From the NCBI GenBank assembly GCA_964655175.1, contig CAZZLY010000004.1:1-64000 (forward strand): a stretch of DNA of 64,000 nucleotides, in the 5' to 3' direction. This stretch comes from JAIOPA01 sp964655175 (GTDB lineage: Bacteria; Eisenbacteria; RBG-16-71-46). Shown here one piece after another: positions 50,767 through 60,001 of this stretch (the first letter of the stretch is position 1; the number at the start of each line of letters is the position of its first letter). Below the pieces are notes generated by a model that had not been told where the DNA came from, did not search any database, and saw only the letters and a list, made by a program, of their open reading frames with translations. Both the position numbers and the translations under genes were made by a program.

Positions 50767-51899
50767 AGCGTGGTGATGGTCTGCTGCTGGCGTTGGCGCT
50801 GGGACTCACGTTCATCGGGTTCCTCATGGTGTACTCCGCCGGTTCGTTCTCGGCGTTCATCCATTACAGCGACAGCCTGTATTACCTGAAGCAGCAGATC
50901 TTCCGCATCGTCATCGGACTGGCCGCGCTGTTCGTCGCCACCAAGGTGAGTCTGCGCTGGCTCGAGGAGCACGCGCACTGGCTGCTCGGCATCGCCTGCA
51001 CGCTGCTGCTGCTGGTGATCGTCATGGGCCACATGTCGAACGGCGCGACGCGCTGGCTGCGAGTCGGATTCATGTCCCTGCAGCCCACGGATCTCGCGCG
51101 GCTCGCGGCGGTGATCTTCATGGCCGCGTGGCTCAAGCGCCGTCCCATCGAGTCGCTCGGGTTCTGGAAGGGCACGGCCCTGCCGCTCGTCATGATCGGC
51201 GTGGTCTGCGGGCTCATCCTCAAGCAGCCGAACCTGAGTTCGGCCGCGATGCTGTTCCTGACCGGGTTCGGCATGTTGATGCTGGCGGGGGCGCCGTGGC
51301 GCCATCTCGCGATCCCGCTCGGCGCCGGCGCGGTCGGGGCGATCGGGGCGGTGCTCACGCACCCGTACATGATGACGCGCGTCAAGACGTTCACCGGTTT
51401 CATCTTCGGGGGTCATCTCGACGCCCGCGGGGCCGGTTGGCAGCTCGATCAGTCCCTCATCGCGATCGGTTCGGGGGGCGTGCTCGGTCGTGGTCTGGGC
51501 GGGGGGATGCAGAAGTTGCTCTACCTGCCCGAGGCCCATACGGATTTCATCTTCTCGATCATCGCGGAGGAGCTGGGGCTCTGGGGCGTCACGCTCCTCT
51601 TCGCGATCATGGCGGTATTCCTGTTGCGGGGCCTGCGGGCCGCCGCGCGGGCCTCGGATCCGTTCGCCAGCCTGTTGGCCGGTGGGCTCACCCTGCAGAT
51701 CGGCCTGTACGCGCTCGCGAACCTCGCGGTCGCGACGGGGCTTGCGCCGACCACCGGGTTGCCGTTCCCGTTCGTCTCGTACGGCGGCTCGGCGCTCATG
51801 GTCAATCTGGCGGCGGTGGGCATCATTTACCGGGTCAGCGCGATGAACGATCACGAGGACGCGTGGGCGCGTCAGCGTTGGTCCCGGGAGGCGGCATGA
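50760..51899 (+). CDS. ftsW: Septal peptidoglycan polymerase FtsW (SEDS family)
   Basis: The 379-residue protein has ten membrane segments and the SEDS signatures YSAGSF, GATRWLRVG with LQPTD, the large loop with AHTDFIFSIIAEELG and PFVSYGGSALMVNL near the last helices. It polymerises lipid II together with FtsI. GTG 50760 overlaps murD by 7 bp with GAGGGAGA upstream. A C-terminal acidic tail follows. Confidence 0.95.
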   Translation: MLKRGDGLLLALALGLTFIGFLMVYSAGSFSAFIHYSDSLYYLKQQIFRIVIGLAALFVATKVSLRWLEEHAHWLLGIACTLLLLVIVMGHMSNGATRWLRVGFMSLQPTDLARLAAVIFMAAWLKRRPIESLGFWKGTALPLVMIGVVCGLILKQPNLSSAAMLFLTGFGMLMLAGAPWRHLAIPLGAGAVGAIGAVLTHPYMMTRVKTFTGFIFGGHLDARGAGWQLDQSLIAIGSGGVLGRGLGGGMQKLLYLPEAHTDFIFSIIAEELGLWGVTLLFAIMAVFLLRGLRAAARASDPFASLLAGGLTLQIGLYALANLAVATGLAPTTGLPFPFVSYGGSALMVNLAAVGIIYRVSAMNDHEDAWARQRWSREAA

Positions 51900-53047
51900 A
51901 GATCCTCATCGCGGGCGGCGGCACCGGTGGACACGTGTTCCCCGGTATCGCCGTGGCCGAGGAATTGCGCGCGCATCATCCCGGTGTCGAGGTCGTGTTC
52001 GTGGGCGGACCGCGGGGCATCGAGGCCACCGCGGTGCCCGAGGCCAAGTTCCGCCTGCTCACGCTGTCCACCGCGGGCTTCCCGCGGCGCCAGCCGTGGC
52101 GTTGGCCGGGTGCGGCGTGCATCAACGTGTTCGGACTGTTCCAGGCGTTCGCGATCCTGTTGCGCGAGCGGCCCCGCGCCGTGCTCGGTACGGGCGGCTA
52201 CGTGAGCGGCCCGGTGTCCTTCGCCGCGCGCGTGCTGGGCATCCCGCTGCTGCTGCAGGAGCAGAACAGCATCCCGGGCGTGACCAATCGCCTGTTGAGC
52301 CGGATCGCGAACGAGGTCCACCTGTCGTTCCTCGAGGCGCGCAGCCATTTCCCGCGCCGTGACCACCTCAAGGTGACCGGCAACCCCGTGCGCGCCCACA
52401 TCCTGTCGGGCGACCGCGAGCCGTCGCTGCGCGAGTTCAAGCTGTCCACCGCGAAGCCGACCCTGTTCATCTTCGGCGGCAGTCTGGGCGCCAAGCGCAT
52501 CAACGCCGCGGCGGTGGATGCGCTGCGTCGTCTCAAGGGCCGCGTCGACGTGCAGTGCATCCTGCAGACGGGCAAGGAGGACCACGAGGCGACCAAGGCG
52601 CTCGTCGCCGCCGAGCAGCTGCCCGCGATCGTGCTGCCGTTCGTGAAGAAGATGCACCTCGCGTACGCCGCCGCGGACCTGGTGGTGTGCCGCGCCGGCG
52701 CCATGACGCTGGCGGAGATCGCGGTCTGCGGGCGGCCCAGCATCCTCGTGCCGTACCCGTACGCGGCGCACGATCACCAGCGCGTCAACGCCCAGAACCT
52801 CGCCGACCGCGGCGCCGCCGTGGTCATCGAGGACGCCGACCTGACCGGCGAGCGGCTGGCCAAGGAGATCGCGCACCTGCTCGCCGACCGCACCGCGCTG
52901 TCGCGCATGTCGGCCAATGCGCGGCTGTTCGCGCGCCCCGACGCGGCCGCCCGCCTGGCGCGCGCGCTCGTCTCGTGGGCCGAGGGCCATCGTGGCGAGG
53001 AGCCCACCTCGCTCGACCCGGCCGACTACATGGAAGAGGGGAACTGA
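51896..53047 (+). CDS. murG: UDP-GlcNAc:lipid I transferase MurG
   Basis: The 383-residue GT28 enzyme adds GlcNAc to lipid I. Motifs: IAGGGTGGHVFPGIAVAEEL, GTGGYVSGP, LLLQEQNSIPG, FGGSLGAKRIN and CRAGAMTLAEIAVCGRPSIL. ATG overlaps the ftsW stop by 4 bp. Confidence 0.96.
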   Translation: MKILIAGGGTGGHVFPGIAVAEELRAHHPGVEVVFVGGPRGIEATAVPEAKFRLLTLSTAGFPRRQPWRWPGAACINVFGLFQAFAILLRERPRAVLGTGGYVSGPVSFAARVLGIPLLLQEQNSIPGVTNRLLSRIANEVHLSFLEARSHFPRRDHLKVTGNPVRAHILSGDREPSLREFKLSTAKPTLFIFGGSLGAKRINAAAVDALRRLKGRVDVQCILQTGKEDHEATKALVAAEQLPAIVLPFVKKMHLAYAAADLVVCRAGAMTLAEIAVCGRPSILVPYPYAAHDHQRVNAQNLADRGAAVVIEDADLTGERLAKEIAHLLADRTALSRMSANARLFARPDAAARLARALVSWAEGHRGEEPTSLDPADYMEEGN

Positions 53048-53048
53048 C

Positions 53049-54440
53049 GTGTACGGGAGCACGCACCGGATCCACTTCATCGGGGTCGGCGGCAGCGGCA
53101 TGAGCGGGCTCGCCGAGGTGCTCCTCAACATGGGCTACATGGTGAGTGGCAGCGACCTCAAGGCGACCGAGGTCACCGACCGCATCGTGAGTCGCGGCGG
53201 CCGCGTGTTCACGGGTCACGCCGGCTCCAACGTGGACGGCGCCCAGGTCGTGGTCTACTCGTCCGCGGTCAAGCCCGACAACCCCGAACTCGTCGCCGCG
53301 CGCGCGGCCGGCATCCCCGTCATCTCGCGCGCCGACATGCTGGCCGAGCTCATGCGCATGAAGTACGGCGTCGCGGTCGGCGGTTCGCACGGCAAGACGA
53401 CCACGACCAGCATGGTCGCGGCGGTGCTGCAGCGCGGCGGGCTCGACCCGACCATCGTCGTGGGCGGCCGACTCAAGACGCTCGGGGCCAACGCCCAGCT
53501 CGGGCACGGCCGCTTCCTCGTGGCCGAGGCCGACGAGAGCGACGGATCGTTCCTGCGGCTCGCGCCCGCGGTCACGGTGATCACGAACATCGATCGTGAG
53601 CACCTCGACCACTACAAGGACCTCGACGACATCCGGCAGGCGTTCGTGTACTTCGCCAACCGTGTGCCGTTCTACGGCGTCACGGTGCTGTGCGTGGATG
53701 ACGAGAACGTGCGCGGCATCCTGCCGCAGTTGACCAAGCGCCACATCCTGTACGGCACCGTGCCCGAGGCCGAGGTGCGCATGACCGGGCTCGAGCTGGT
53801 CGGCTCGGGCTCGCGCTTCACGGTCGAGGGCGGGGGGCGCGTGCTCGGCACGGTCACCCTGCAGGTGCCCGGTCGGCACAACGCCATGAACGCGCTCGCC
53901 GCGGTGGCGGTGGGGCTCGAGCTCGAGATCGGGTTCGCGCACATCGCCGAGGCGCTGGCGGGGTTCCACGGCGTCGGCCGCCGCTTCGAGCTGCGCGGCG
54001 AGGTCGCGGGCGTGCGCGTGGTGGACGACTACGGCCATCATCCGACCGAGGTCGCGGCGACGCTCGCCGCGGCGAAGCAGGTGGGCGGCCGCGTCCTGGT
54101 CGTGTTCCAGCCGCACCGCTACTCGCGCACGGTGGCGCTGCAGCGGGAGTTCGGCGCGTGCTTCGGCGATGCCGACCGCGCCTTCGTCATGGACGTGTAC
54201 GCCGCCGGCGAGGCGCCGATCCCCGGCGTGAGCGGGCGGACCGTGGTCGAGGCGGCCGTCGCGCAGGGCGCGACGCACGTCGTCCACACGCCCACGGCCG
54301 AGGCCGCGCTCGAGGCGGTCCTGCGCGAGGCGCGCGCCGGCGACCTGGTGCTCACGCTGGGCGCGGGCGACGTCTCGAAGCTGGGCGACCGGGTACTGGA
54401 CGGCCTGCGCGCCGCCACGGGTGCGGGGGAGACGCGATGA
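53049..54440 (+). CDS. murC: UDP-MurNAc:L-alanine ligase MurC
   Basis: The 463-residue ligase adds the first amino acid. It starts with HRIHFIGVGGSGMSGLAEVL and has VGGSHGKTTTTSMVA, ITNIDREHLDHY and VVDDYGHHPTEV. GTG 53049 comes two bases after the murG stop codon begins its last base, with GAGGGGA upstream. Confidence 0.95.
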   Translation: MYGSTHRIHFIGVGGSGMSGLAEVLLNMGYMVSGSDLKATEVTDRIVSRGGRVFTGHAGSNVDGAQVVVYSSAVKPDNPELVAARAAGIPVISRADMLAELMRMKYGVAVGGSHGKTTTTSMVAAVLQRGGLDPTIVVGGRLKTLGANAQLGHGRFLVAEADESDGSFLRLAPAVTVITNIDREHLDHYKDLDDIRQAFVYFANRVPFYGVTVLCVDDENVRGILPQLTKRHILYGTVPEAEVRMTGLELVGSGSRFTVEGGGRVLGTVTLQVPGRHNAMNALAAVAVGLELEIGFAHIAEALAGFHGVGRRFELRGEVAGVRVVDDYGHHPTEVAATLAAAKQVGGRVLVVFQPHRYSRTVALQREFGACFGDADRAFVMDVYAAGEAPIPGVSGRTVVEAAVAQGATHVVHTPTAEAALEAVLREARAGDLVLTLGAGDVSKLGDRVLDGLRAATGAGETR

Positions 54441-55267
54441 GCCGTTATCAGGGGAAGGCGCTGGCGCGCGAGCCGCGCGAGCGGGGTCCGCGCCGCAGTC
54501 CGGTGCAGCGGGTGCTGCGGGTGCTCGTGGCCATGGCGATCCTGGGTGGGCTCGCCATGGTGCCGTGGGGCCGCATGCGTCGCGAGCTGCTGGTGCTCGA
54601 TCACGTCAAGGTGAGCGGGCTGCGCTATCTGGACGAGAGCGTCATCCGCAAGCGGTCGGGGCTCAAGAACGGGCAGGATCTGCTGGCGCTCGATCTGACG
54701 CGGGTGCGGCAGCTGGTGCTGCTCGAGCCGCGCCTCGAGTCGGCCAAGGTGCATCGCCACGGGTTGCGCGGCGTCGAGATCAAGGTCGTCGAACGCGTGC
54801 CCGCGCTCATGGTCGAGCACGGCGAGCCGTGGGAACTCGATGCCGAGGGCGTGCTGCTCGAGCCGTTGCAGACCGGGGTCGTCGCCGACGTGCCCATGCT
54901 GGTCGGTCCCAACCTGGAGAATCGTCTCCCCGGCAGCCTCGTGCAGACGCCCGAGGTGAAACGAGGACTGGCGTGGACGGCCGTTTTGAATGACAATGCG
55001 CTCCGGCTCACCGGACAGGTCTCGGAGGTCGACGTCACCGATCCGCGTGTCACCCGTCTCGTCATGATGAATGGCGTGCGCGTCGTGGCACCGGCTTGGC
55101 CGAACGGCGCCCGACAGTTGTCCGGACTGCGAGCCACACTCGCCGACCTCCACGCGAAAGGCATGATGCCACGCGAGGTCGACGTGCGTTTCAAGGATCA
55201 GATCGTCGTGCGCGGCGCGAGGCCCGAAGCCCCGGTCGCCACGACCACGACATCTCGCGAGAGTTAG
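54437..55267 (+). CDS. ftsQ: Cell division protein FtsQ (DivIB-like)
   Basis: The 276-residue protein has a basic cytoplasmic start, one membrane segment (about 27-44), a POTRA domain (LDHVKVSGLRYLDESVI) and an FtsQ beta domain (VEIKVVERVPALMVEHG). It joins FtsL and FtsB in the divisome core. In many cluster relatives murB and ddl lie between murC and ftsQ; here ftsQ overlaps murC directly. Confidence 0.9.
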   Translation: MSRYQGKALAREPRERGPRRSPVQRVLRVLVAMAILGGLAMVPWGRMRRELLVLDHVKVSGLRYLDESVIRKRSGLKNGQDLLALDLTRVRQLVLLEPRLESAKVHRHGLRGVEIKVVERVPALMVEHGEPWELDAEGVLLEPLQTGVVADVPMLVGPNLENRLPGSLVQTPEVKRGLAWTAVLNDNALRLTGQVSEVDVTDPRVTRLVMMNGVRVVAPAWPNGARQLSGLRATLADLHAKGMMPREVDVRFKDQIVVRGARPEAPVATTTTSRES

Positions 55268-55288
55268 CCCACGAGGGAGGGACCCCCC

Positions 55289-56527
55289 ATGGCGCAGGCG
55301 ACACGGGTGTACGCCGGACTGGACATCGGCACGACCAAGATCTCGTGCATCATCGCCGATCGGAACGCGGCGGGTGAGATGCGCATCCTCGGTGTCGGCA
55401 ACGCGCCGAGCGACGGTCTGCGTCGCGGCGCCGTGGTCGACCTCGAGAAGACCGTCGCCAGTGTCACCAAGGCCGTCGAAGAGGCCGAGCGCATGGCGAA
55501 CGTGCAGGCCAAGGGCGTGCACGCGGGCATCGCCGGTGACCACATCCGCAGCCTCAACAGCCGCGGTGTCGTGTCGGTCTCGCGCAAGGACAACGAGATC
55601 GCCGCCGCCGACGTGTCGCGCGTCATCGAGGCCGCCAAGGCGATCGCCATCCCCATGGACCGCGAGATCATCCACGTGATCCCGCAGGAGTTCATGGTCG
55701 ACGAGCAGGCCGGCATCAAGCAGCCGGTCGGCATGAGCGGCGTGCGCCTCGAGGCCGAGGTCCACATCATCACCGGTGCGGTCACGAGCGCGCGCAACAT
55801 CTGCCGCGCCATCCAGCGCGCCGACCTCAAGGTGTACGACCTCACGCTGCAGCCGCTCGCCTCGGCGGCGGCCGTGCTCGACCACGACGAGAAGGACCTG
55901 GGCGTCGTGCTGCTCGACATCGGCGGCGGCACCACCGACGTCGCCGTGTTCCACGAGGGCGCGGTGCGGCACACGAGCATCATCCCGTTCGGCGGCGCCA
56001 ACGTGACGAGCGACATCGCCATCGGGTTGCGCACGCCGATCGACAAGGCCGAGGCCATCAAGATCCAGTACGGCGCGGCGCTCGCCGCGATCGTCGGCGG
56101 GGACGAGATGGTGGGCGTCTCCGGCGTGGGCGGACGCGCCGAGAAGGAGATCTCGCGCCACACGCTCGCGTCCATGATCGAGCCGCGCATGGAGGAGATC
56201 TTCCAGCTCGCGAACAAGGAGGTCCGCAAGAACCACTTCGCGCCCCTGATCGGTGGCGGCGTCGTGCTGACGGGCGGGACCTCGCTGCTGCCCGGTGCGG
56301 TCGAACTCGCCGAGCAGGTGTTCGAGATGCCGGTGCGCATCGGTCTGCCGCGCGGGCTGACCGGGTTGTCCCCGAATCTCGCCGATCCCCGTTACGCGAC
56401 GGGCATCGGTCTGGTGCTCCACGCGGCGCAGGCCGAGGCGGAGCCCATGCAGGATCTGGTCGAATCGGGAGCGGGCCGGACTCGCCCGCTGCTCGACATC
56501 AAGAGCTGGTTCTCCAACCTCTTCTAG
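55289..56527 (+). CDS. ftsA: Cell division protein FtsA
   Basis: The 412-residue actin-like protein tethers FtsZ to the membrane. It has the phosphate-1 loop YAGLDIGTTKISCII, an SHS2 subdomain region about 80-160, LDIGGGTTDVAVF and GGVVLTGGTSLLPG. The C-terminal end IKSWFSNLF is the amphipathic membrane-targeting helix. GAGGGAGGG precedes ATG 55289. Confidence 0.96.
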   Translation: MAQATRVYAGLDIGTTKISCIIADRNAAGEMRILGVGNAPSDGLRRGAVVDLEKTVASVTKAVEEAERMANVQAKGVHAGIAGDHIRSLNSRGVVSVSRKDNEIAAADVSRVIEAAKAIAIPMDREIIHVIPQEFMVDEQAGIKQPVGMSGVRLEAEVHIITGAVTSARNICRAIQRADLKVYDLTLQPLASAAAVLDHDEKDLGVVLLDIGGGTTDVAVFHEGAVRHTSIIPFGGANVTSDIAIGLRTPIDKAEAIKIQYGAALAAIVGGDEMVGVSGVGGRAEKEISRHTLASMIEPRMEEIFQLANKEVRKNHFAPLIGGGVVLTGGTSLLPGAVELAEQVFEMPVRIGLPRGLTGLSPNLADPRYATGIGLVLHAAQAEAEPMQDLVESGAGRTRPLLDIKSWFSNLF

Positions 56528-56590
56528 TCCATCACGCCGAGCGCACTCGGGCCGGGAGCCCGGGGCCTCGAACACTGGAGGGTTCCCCGC

Positions 56591-57802
56591 ATGTCCTCGT
56601 TCGAACTCGAGATCGACCGCACCGACTCCGCCAAGCTCAAGGTCATCGGCTGTGGTGGTGCCGGAGGTAATGCCGTCAACCGCATGATCGGTGCGGGGTT
56701 GCGCGGCGTCGAGTTCATCGTGGCCAACACGGACACCCAGGCGTTGGCGCAGTCGCTGGCGCCCACCCGGCTGCAGATCGGCGCGGTCACCACGCGCGGT
56801 CTGGGCTCGGGCGGTGACCCCTCGACGGGCCGTCGCTCCGCCGAGGAGGACGAGGCGGTGCTGCTCGACGCGCTGCAGGGCGCGGACATGGTGTTCATCA
56901 CCGCCGGCATGGGCGGCGGCACGGGCACGGGCTCGGCGCCGGTGGTGGCGCGGCTCGCCCGTCAGGCCGGTGCGCTCACCGTGGCGGTGGTCTCCAAGCC
57001 GTTCATGTTCGAGGGTCGCAAGCGCATGCAGCAGGCCGAGCAGGGGCTGGCCGAACTGCGCGCCGAGGTGGACACGCTGCTCGTGATCCCGAACGAGCGC
57101 CTGCTCGCGGTGGTCGACAAGAGCACGCCGCTGTCCGAGGCGTTCGCGGTCGCCGACAACGTGCTGCTGCAGGCCACCAAGGGCATCTCGGAGCTGGTCA
57201 CGGTGCCGGGTCTCGTCAACCTCGACTTCGCCGACGTCAAGAGCATCATGGCCAACCGCGGCAACGCCCTCATGGGCTCGGGCCGCGCCTCGGGCCCCAA
57301 CCGCGCACTCGAGGCGGCGAGCCAGGCGGTCGCGAGCCCGCTGCTCGAGGACGTCTCGATCCACGGTGCGCAGGGCGTGCTCGTCAACATCACCGGTGGG
57401 CGCGACCTGTCGCTGTTCGAGGTGAACGAGGCCGCGCAGGTCGTCACGCAGGCGGCCGGCGAAGAGGCCAACGTGATCTTCGGTGCGGTCATCGACCCGT
57501 CGCTCGAGGGCGAACTGCTCATCACGGTCGTGGCGACCGGCTTCGGGGTGCAGCCCGCTCGCGGCACGCGCACGATGGCCACGCCGCGTGCGGCGGCGAC
57601 CACGCCCAGCTCGAGCACGACCACGCCGACCCCGGCCGCCGAGCCGGCCGTCGCCGCGACCGTGCCCGACGAGTACGAGGGCATGTCCACGCCGGCGTGG
57701 CAGCGCCGTGGGGATTCGAGCCGTCCGCGCTTCGGCCGCGAGGCCACGTCGCGCGGCGATTCGCTCGAGATCCCGACGTTCCTCCGCCGTCAGATGGACT
57801 GA
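56591..57802 (+). CDS. ftsZ: Cell division GTPase FtsZ
   Basis: The 403-residue tubulin homologue forms the Z ring. It has GCGGAGGNAVNRM, the tubulin signature GGGTGTGSAP (108-117), and NLDFADVKSIM. A Thr/Ala/Pro-rich linker (about 320-385) leads to the conserved C-terminal peptide LEIPTFLRRQMD that binds FtsA. GGAGGG lies 8 bp before ATG 56591, after a 63-bp gap with a short hairpin. Confidence 0.97.
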   Translation: MSSFELEIDRTDSAKLKVIGCGGAGGNAVNRMIGAGLRGVEFIVANTDTQALAQSLAPTRLQIGAVTTRGLGSGGDPSTGRRSAEEDEAVLLDALQGADMVFITAGMGGGTGTGSAPVVARLARQAGALTVAVVSKPFMFEGRKRMQQAEQGLAELRAEVDTLLVIPNERLLAVVDKSTPLSEAFAVADNVLLQATKGISELVTVPGLVNLDFADVKSIMANRGNALMGSGRASGPNRALEAASQAVASPLLEDVSIHGAQGVLVNITGGRDLSLFEVNEAAQVVTQAAGEEANVIFGAVIDPSLEGELLITVVATGFGVQPARGTRTMATPRAAATTPSSSTTTPTPAAEPAVAATVPDEYEGMSTPAWQRRGDSSRPRFGREATSRGDSLEIPTFLRRQMD

Positions 57803-57809
57803 GGTCCGC

Positions 57810-59453
57810 GTGGCCTTCCTGAGGTCGTTGGTGAAGTGGGGGCACAACCGCCGCTACAACGAGGGCATCCTCCACTTCAATCAGGGCGACTTCGAGCGGG
57901 CCGCCGAGTGCTTCGAGCGGGTCCTGCAGGAGGTCCGGGATCCGGACGATCCCGACCACTGCCTGGCGCTCGTGCACGCGGCGGAGGCGCGCGCCAATCT
58001 GGGACTCGCGTACCTGCAGGCGGGCGACCACGCCCGCGCGGAAGCCGAGTTCACGCGCGCGCTCGACGAGAACCCCACGTTCCCCGACCTGCGCTACCAG
58101 CGCGCGCGCCTGTACGAGCGCTCGGGCCGACTCGCCGAGGCGGTGGCCGACCTCGAGCGTGCGATCGACGAGCACCCGCACTACATGGAGGCGCACCTGC
58201 TGCTCGCGGTGTGCCTCGGGGCGCTGGGCGATCGCGAGCGCTCGTCGGCCGAACTGGGCGAGGCCCTCACGCTGGGACTCGAGGCGCCCGACTGGGTGAC
58301 GCCCGAGGTCGCGCGCGAGTGGAGCGGGGAGCAGTGGCGTCGGCTGTTGCCCGGCAGCAGCGACCGCGCCGTGCATCGCAGTCCTCTCGATGACGCGCTC
58401 GCGCGGCAGCAGGCGGGCGATCTCGACGGTGCGGTGGCGGCGTTGCTGCAGGCGGTCCACGACAAGCCCGGCTACGCCGACCTGCGCTGCCGCCTCGCGG
58501 GCCTGCTGCTCGAGGCCAAGCGCCTCGACGAGGCGTTGGGCCATCTGCGCGTGGCGCTCGAACTCAATCCGCGTTACCTCGAGGCGCGCCTGCTCGCCGC
58601 GCGCGTGCAGTTGGAGCGCGGGGATGCGCGCGGCGCGGAGGCGCACGCCCTCGCCGCGCTCGAGACGTACCCGCAGTACCCCGACCTGTGGTTCTGGCTG
58701 GGGCTGGCGCGGTTCCGTGCCGCCGACCTCGAGGGCGCGCGCGAGCCGCTCGAACGCGCCGTCGATCTCAATCGCCAGTTCGCGCGCGCCCAGCGCCTGC
58801 TCGGGCTCGTCTACCACGCGCTCGGTCGTCAGGACGACGCGCTGCGCGCGGTCCGGCGCGGGCTCGCGCGTGGCAGCGAGGCGCCGCGCGCCGCGCTCGC
58901 CGAGTCGCAGATGCTGTACGAGCTCGGTGACCTGAACGGGGCGGAAGAGGCGGTGCGGCGCGCGCTGGGGCTGTCGCCCGAGTGGCCCGATCTGCACTTC
59001 GCGCTCGCACGCATCCTGCGCGCGCTCGACCGGCTCGAGGAGGCGTCGGCCGCCTACGATCGCGCGCTCGAGTTGGCGCCCGGCTACGACGCGGCCGCGC
59101 TCGAGGGTGCCGCGCTCGCGATCGAGATGGCGCGACCCGAGCGGGCCGAGGGCCGCCTCGTCGCCCTGCTCGGTCGTCGGCCCCGCTGGGCCGACGCGCA
59201 TGCGCTGCTGGGCCGGGTGCGGCTCATGCGCGACGATGCCGCCGGGGCCGAGACCGCGTTGCGAGCGGCGCTCGAGTTGCACCCGGGCTTCGCCGCCGCC
59301 CGCGCCGACCTGGGCTGGGCGCTGCTGCGACTGGGCCGCGCGACGGAGGCCGATGCCGAGTTCGCGCAGGCGCTCGAACTCGACCCGTTGCACGCGCTGC
59401 CGCGCGAGCAGATGGCCTGGCGCGAGCTGCTCGTGCCGACCCGCGACGCCTGA
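57810..59453 (+). CDS. Tetratricopeptide-repeat protein downstream of ftsZ
   Basis: The 547-residue protein is almost wholly TPR: about twelve to fourteen 34-residue helical pairs (for example ANLGLAYLQAGDHARAEAEF, WFWLGLARFRAADLEGAREP). It has no signal peptide or membrane segment. GTG 57810 starts eight bases after the ftsZ stop, so it is probably co-transcribed. A scaffold role in division or envelope work is possible from position only; I do not recognise the family. Confidence 0.78.
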   Translation: MAFLRSLVKWGHNRRYNEGILHFNQGDFERAAECFERVLQEVRDPDDPDHCLALVHAAEARANLGLAYLQAGDHARAEAEFTRALDENPTFPDLRYQRARLYERSGRLAEAVADLERAIDEHPHYMEAHLLLAVCLGALGDRERSSAELGEALTLGLEAPDWVTPEVAREWSGEQWRRLLPGSSDRAVHRSPLDDALARQQAGDLDGAVAALLQAVHDKPGYADLRCRLAGLLLEAKRLDEALGHLRVALELNPRYLEARLLAARVQLERGDARGAEAHALAALETYPQYPDLWFWLGLARFRAADLEGAREPLERAVDLNRQFARAQRLLGLVYHALGRQDDALRAVRRGLARGSEAPRAALAESQMLYELGDLNGAEEAVRRALGLSPEWPDLHFALARILRALDRLEEASAAYDRALELAPGYDAAALEGAALAIEMARPERAEGRLVALLGRRPRWADAHALLGRVRLMRDDAAGAETALRAALELHPGFAAARADLGWALLRLGRATEADAEFAQALELDPLHALPREQMAWRELLVPTRDA

Positions 59454-59474
59454 CCCGCGCGCGGGGGACATGAA

Positions 59475-59508
59475 GAAGGCCCGGTTCCCTCGCGGGGACC
59501 GGGCCTTC
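59475..59508. terminator. Shared terminator of the dcw cluster and rpmB
   Basis: A 15-bp stem (59475-59489 with 59494-59508, one G-T wobble) and TCGC loop between convergent genes. It can work in both directions. Confidence 0.8.
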
Positions 59509-59528
59509 GTCGTGGAGCAGAGGACGCG

Positions 59529-59744
59529 TCAGACGGCTGCGGTGGCCTTACCGCCGCGGACGGCCTTCTCGATCTTGCCGCCCCGCAGGCAGCGCGTGCA
59601 CACGGCGACCTGCTTCGGACGCCCCGCGACGAGCGCGCGGATGTTCTGGATATTGGGCTTGAAGGTGCGCTTGGTCACATTGTTGGCGTGGCTGACATTC
59701 TGGCCCGCCATGCGCATCTTGCCGCAAACGAAGCACTTCGCCAT
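59529..59744 (-). CDS. rpmB: Ribosomal protein bL28
   Basis: The 71-residue protein matches bL28 throughout: MAKCFVCGKMRMAGQNVSHA, RTFKPNIQ and VCTRCLRGGKIEKA. The two Cys pairs, C4/C7 and CTRC, make it the zinc-binding form. AAGGAG (complement of 59751-59756) lies close ahead of its ATG. It stands alone on the minus strand between two plus-strand blocks. Confidence 0.97.
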   Translation of the reverse strand: MAKCFVCGKMRMAGQNVSHANNVTKRTFKPNIQNIRALVAGRPKQVAVCTRCLRGGKIEKAVRGGKATAAV

Positions 59745-59821
59745 GGGAATCTCCTTCAGGAACCGGGCCCGCGGACGCGTCGGCGCGCCACACGCAGGCC
59801 ACTCGAAATCATGAGCCGGGG

Positions 59822-59850
59822 ACTATAGCGGGGACGGGGGGCCGTGTAAA
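59822..59850 (-). promoter_or_regulatory. Promoter of rpmB
   Basis: On the minus strand TTTACA (59850-59845) and TATAGT (59827-59822) are separated by 17 bp. The transcription start would be near 59815, giving a leader of about 70 nt before the ATG. Confidence 0.75.
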
Positions 59851-59903
59851 GCCGCACCCGGCCCGGCGCCCGCCCGGGGCCCGCGCGAGCGGTCGGACGG
59901 GGG

Positions 59904-59936
59904 CGGGGCGCCCCGGGCGAGCCCCGGGCCGCCCCG
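59904..59936. other. Very GC-rich hairpin between rpmB and recG
   Basis: CGGGGCG (59904-59910) pairs with CGCCCCG (59930-59936), and inside it CCCGGG (59912-59917) with CCCGGG (59923-59928), with one C-C mismatch and a 5-nt loop. It lies upstream of both divergent genes, so it may insulate them, or only reflect extreme local GC content. The surrounding stretch 59851-60001 holds no gene I can support. Confidence 0.4.
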
Positions 59937-60001
59937 CGGGCCCTTCCCGAACCGCCCCCGGGGCGCGTATGGTGCCGCGGCCCGCCCCCGGCGGCCCCAC
60001 C

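Noticed and set aside
59968..59973. TATGGT as a -10 box for recG
   Set aside because: No acceptable -35 hexamer lies 16-18 bp upstream.
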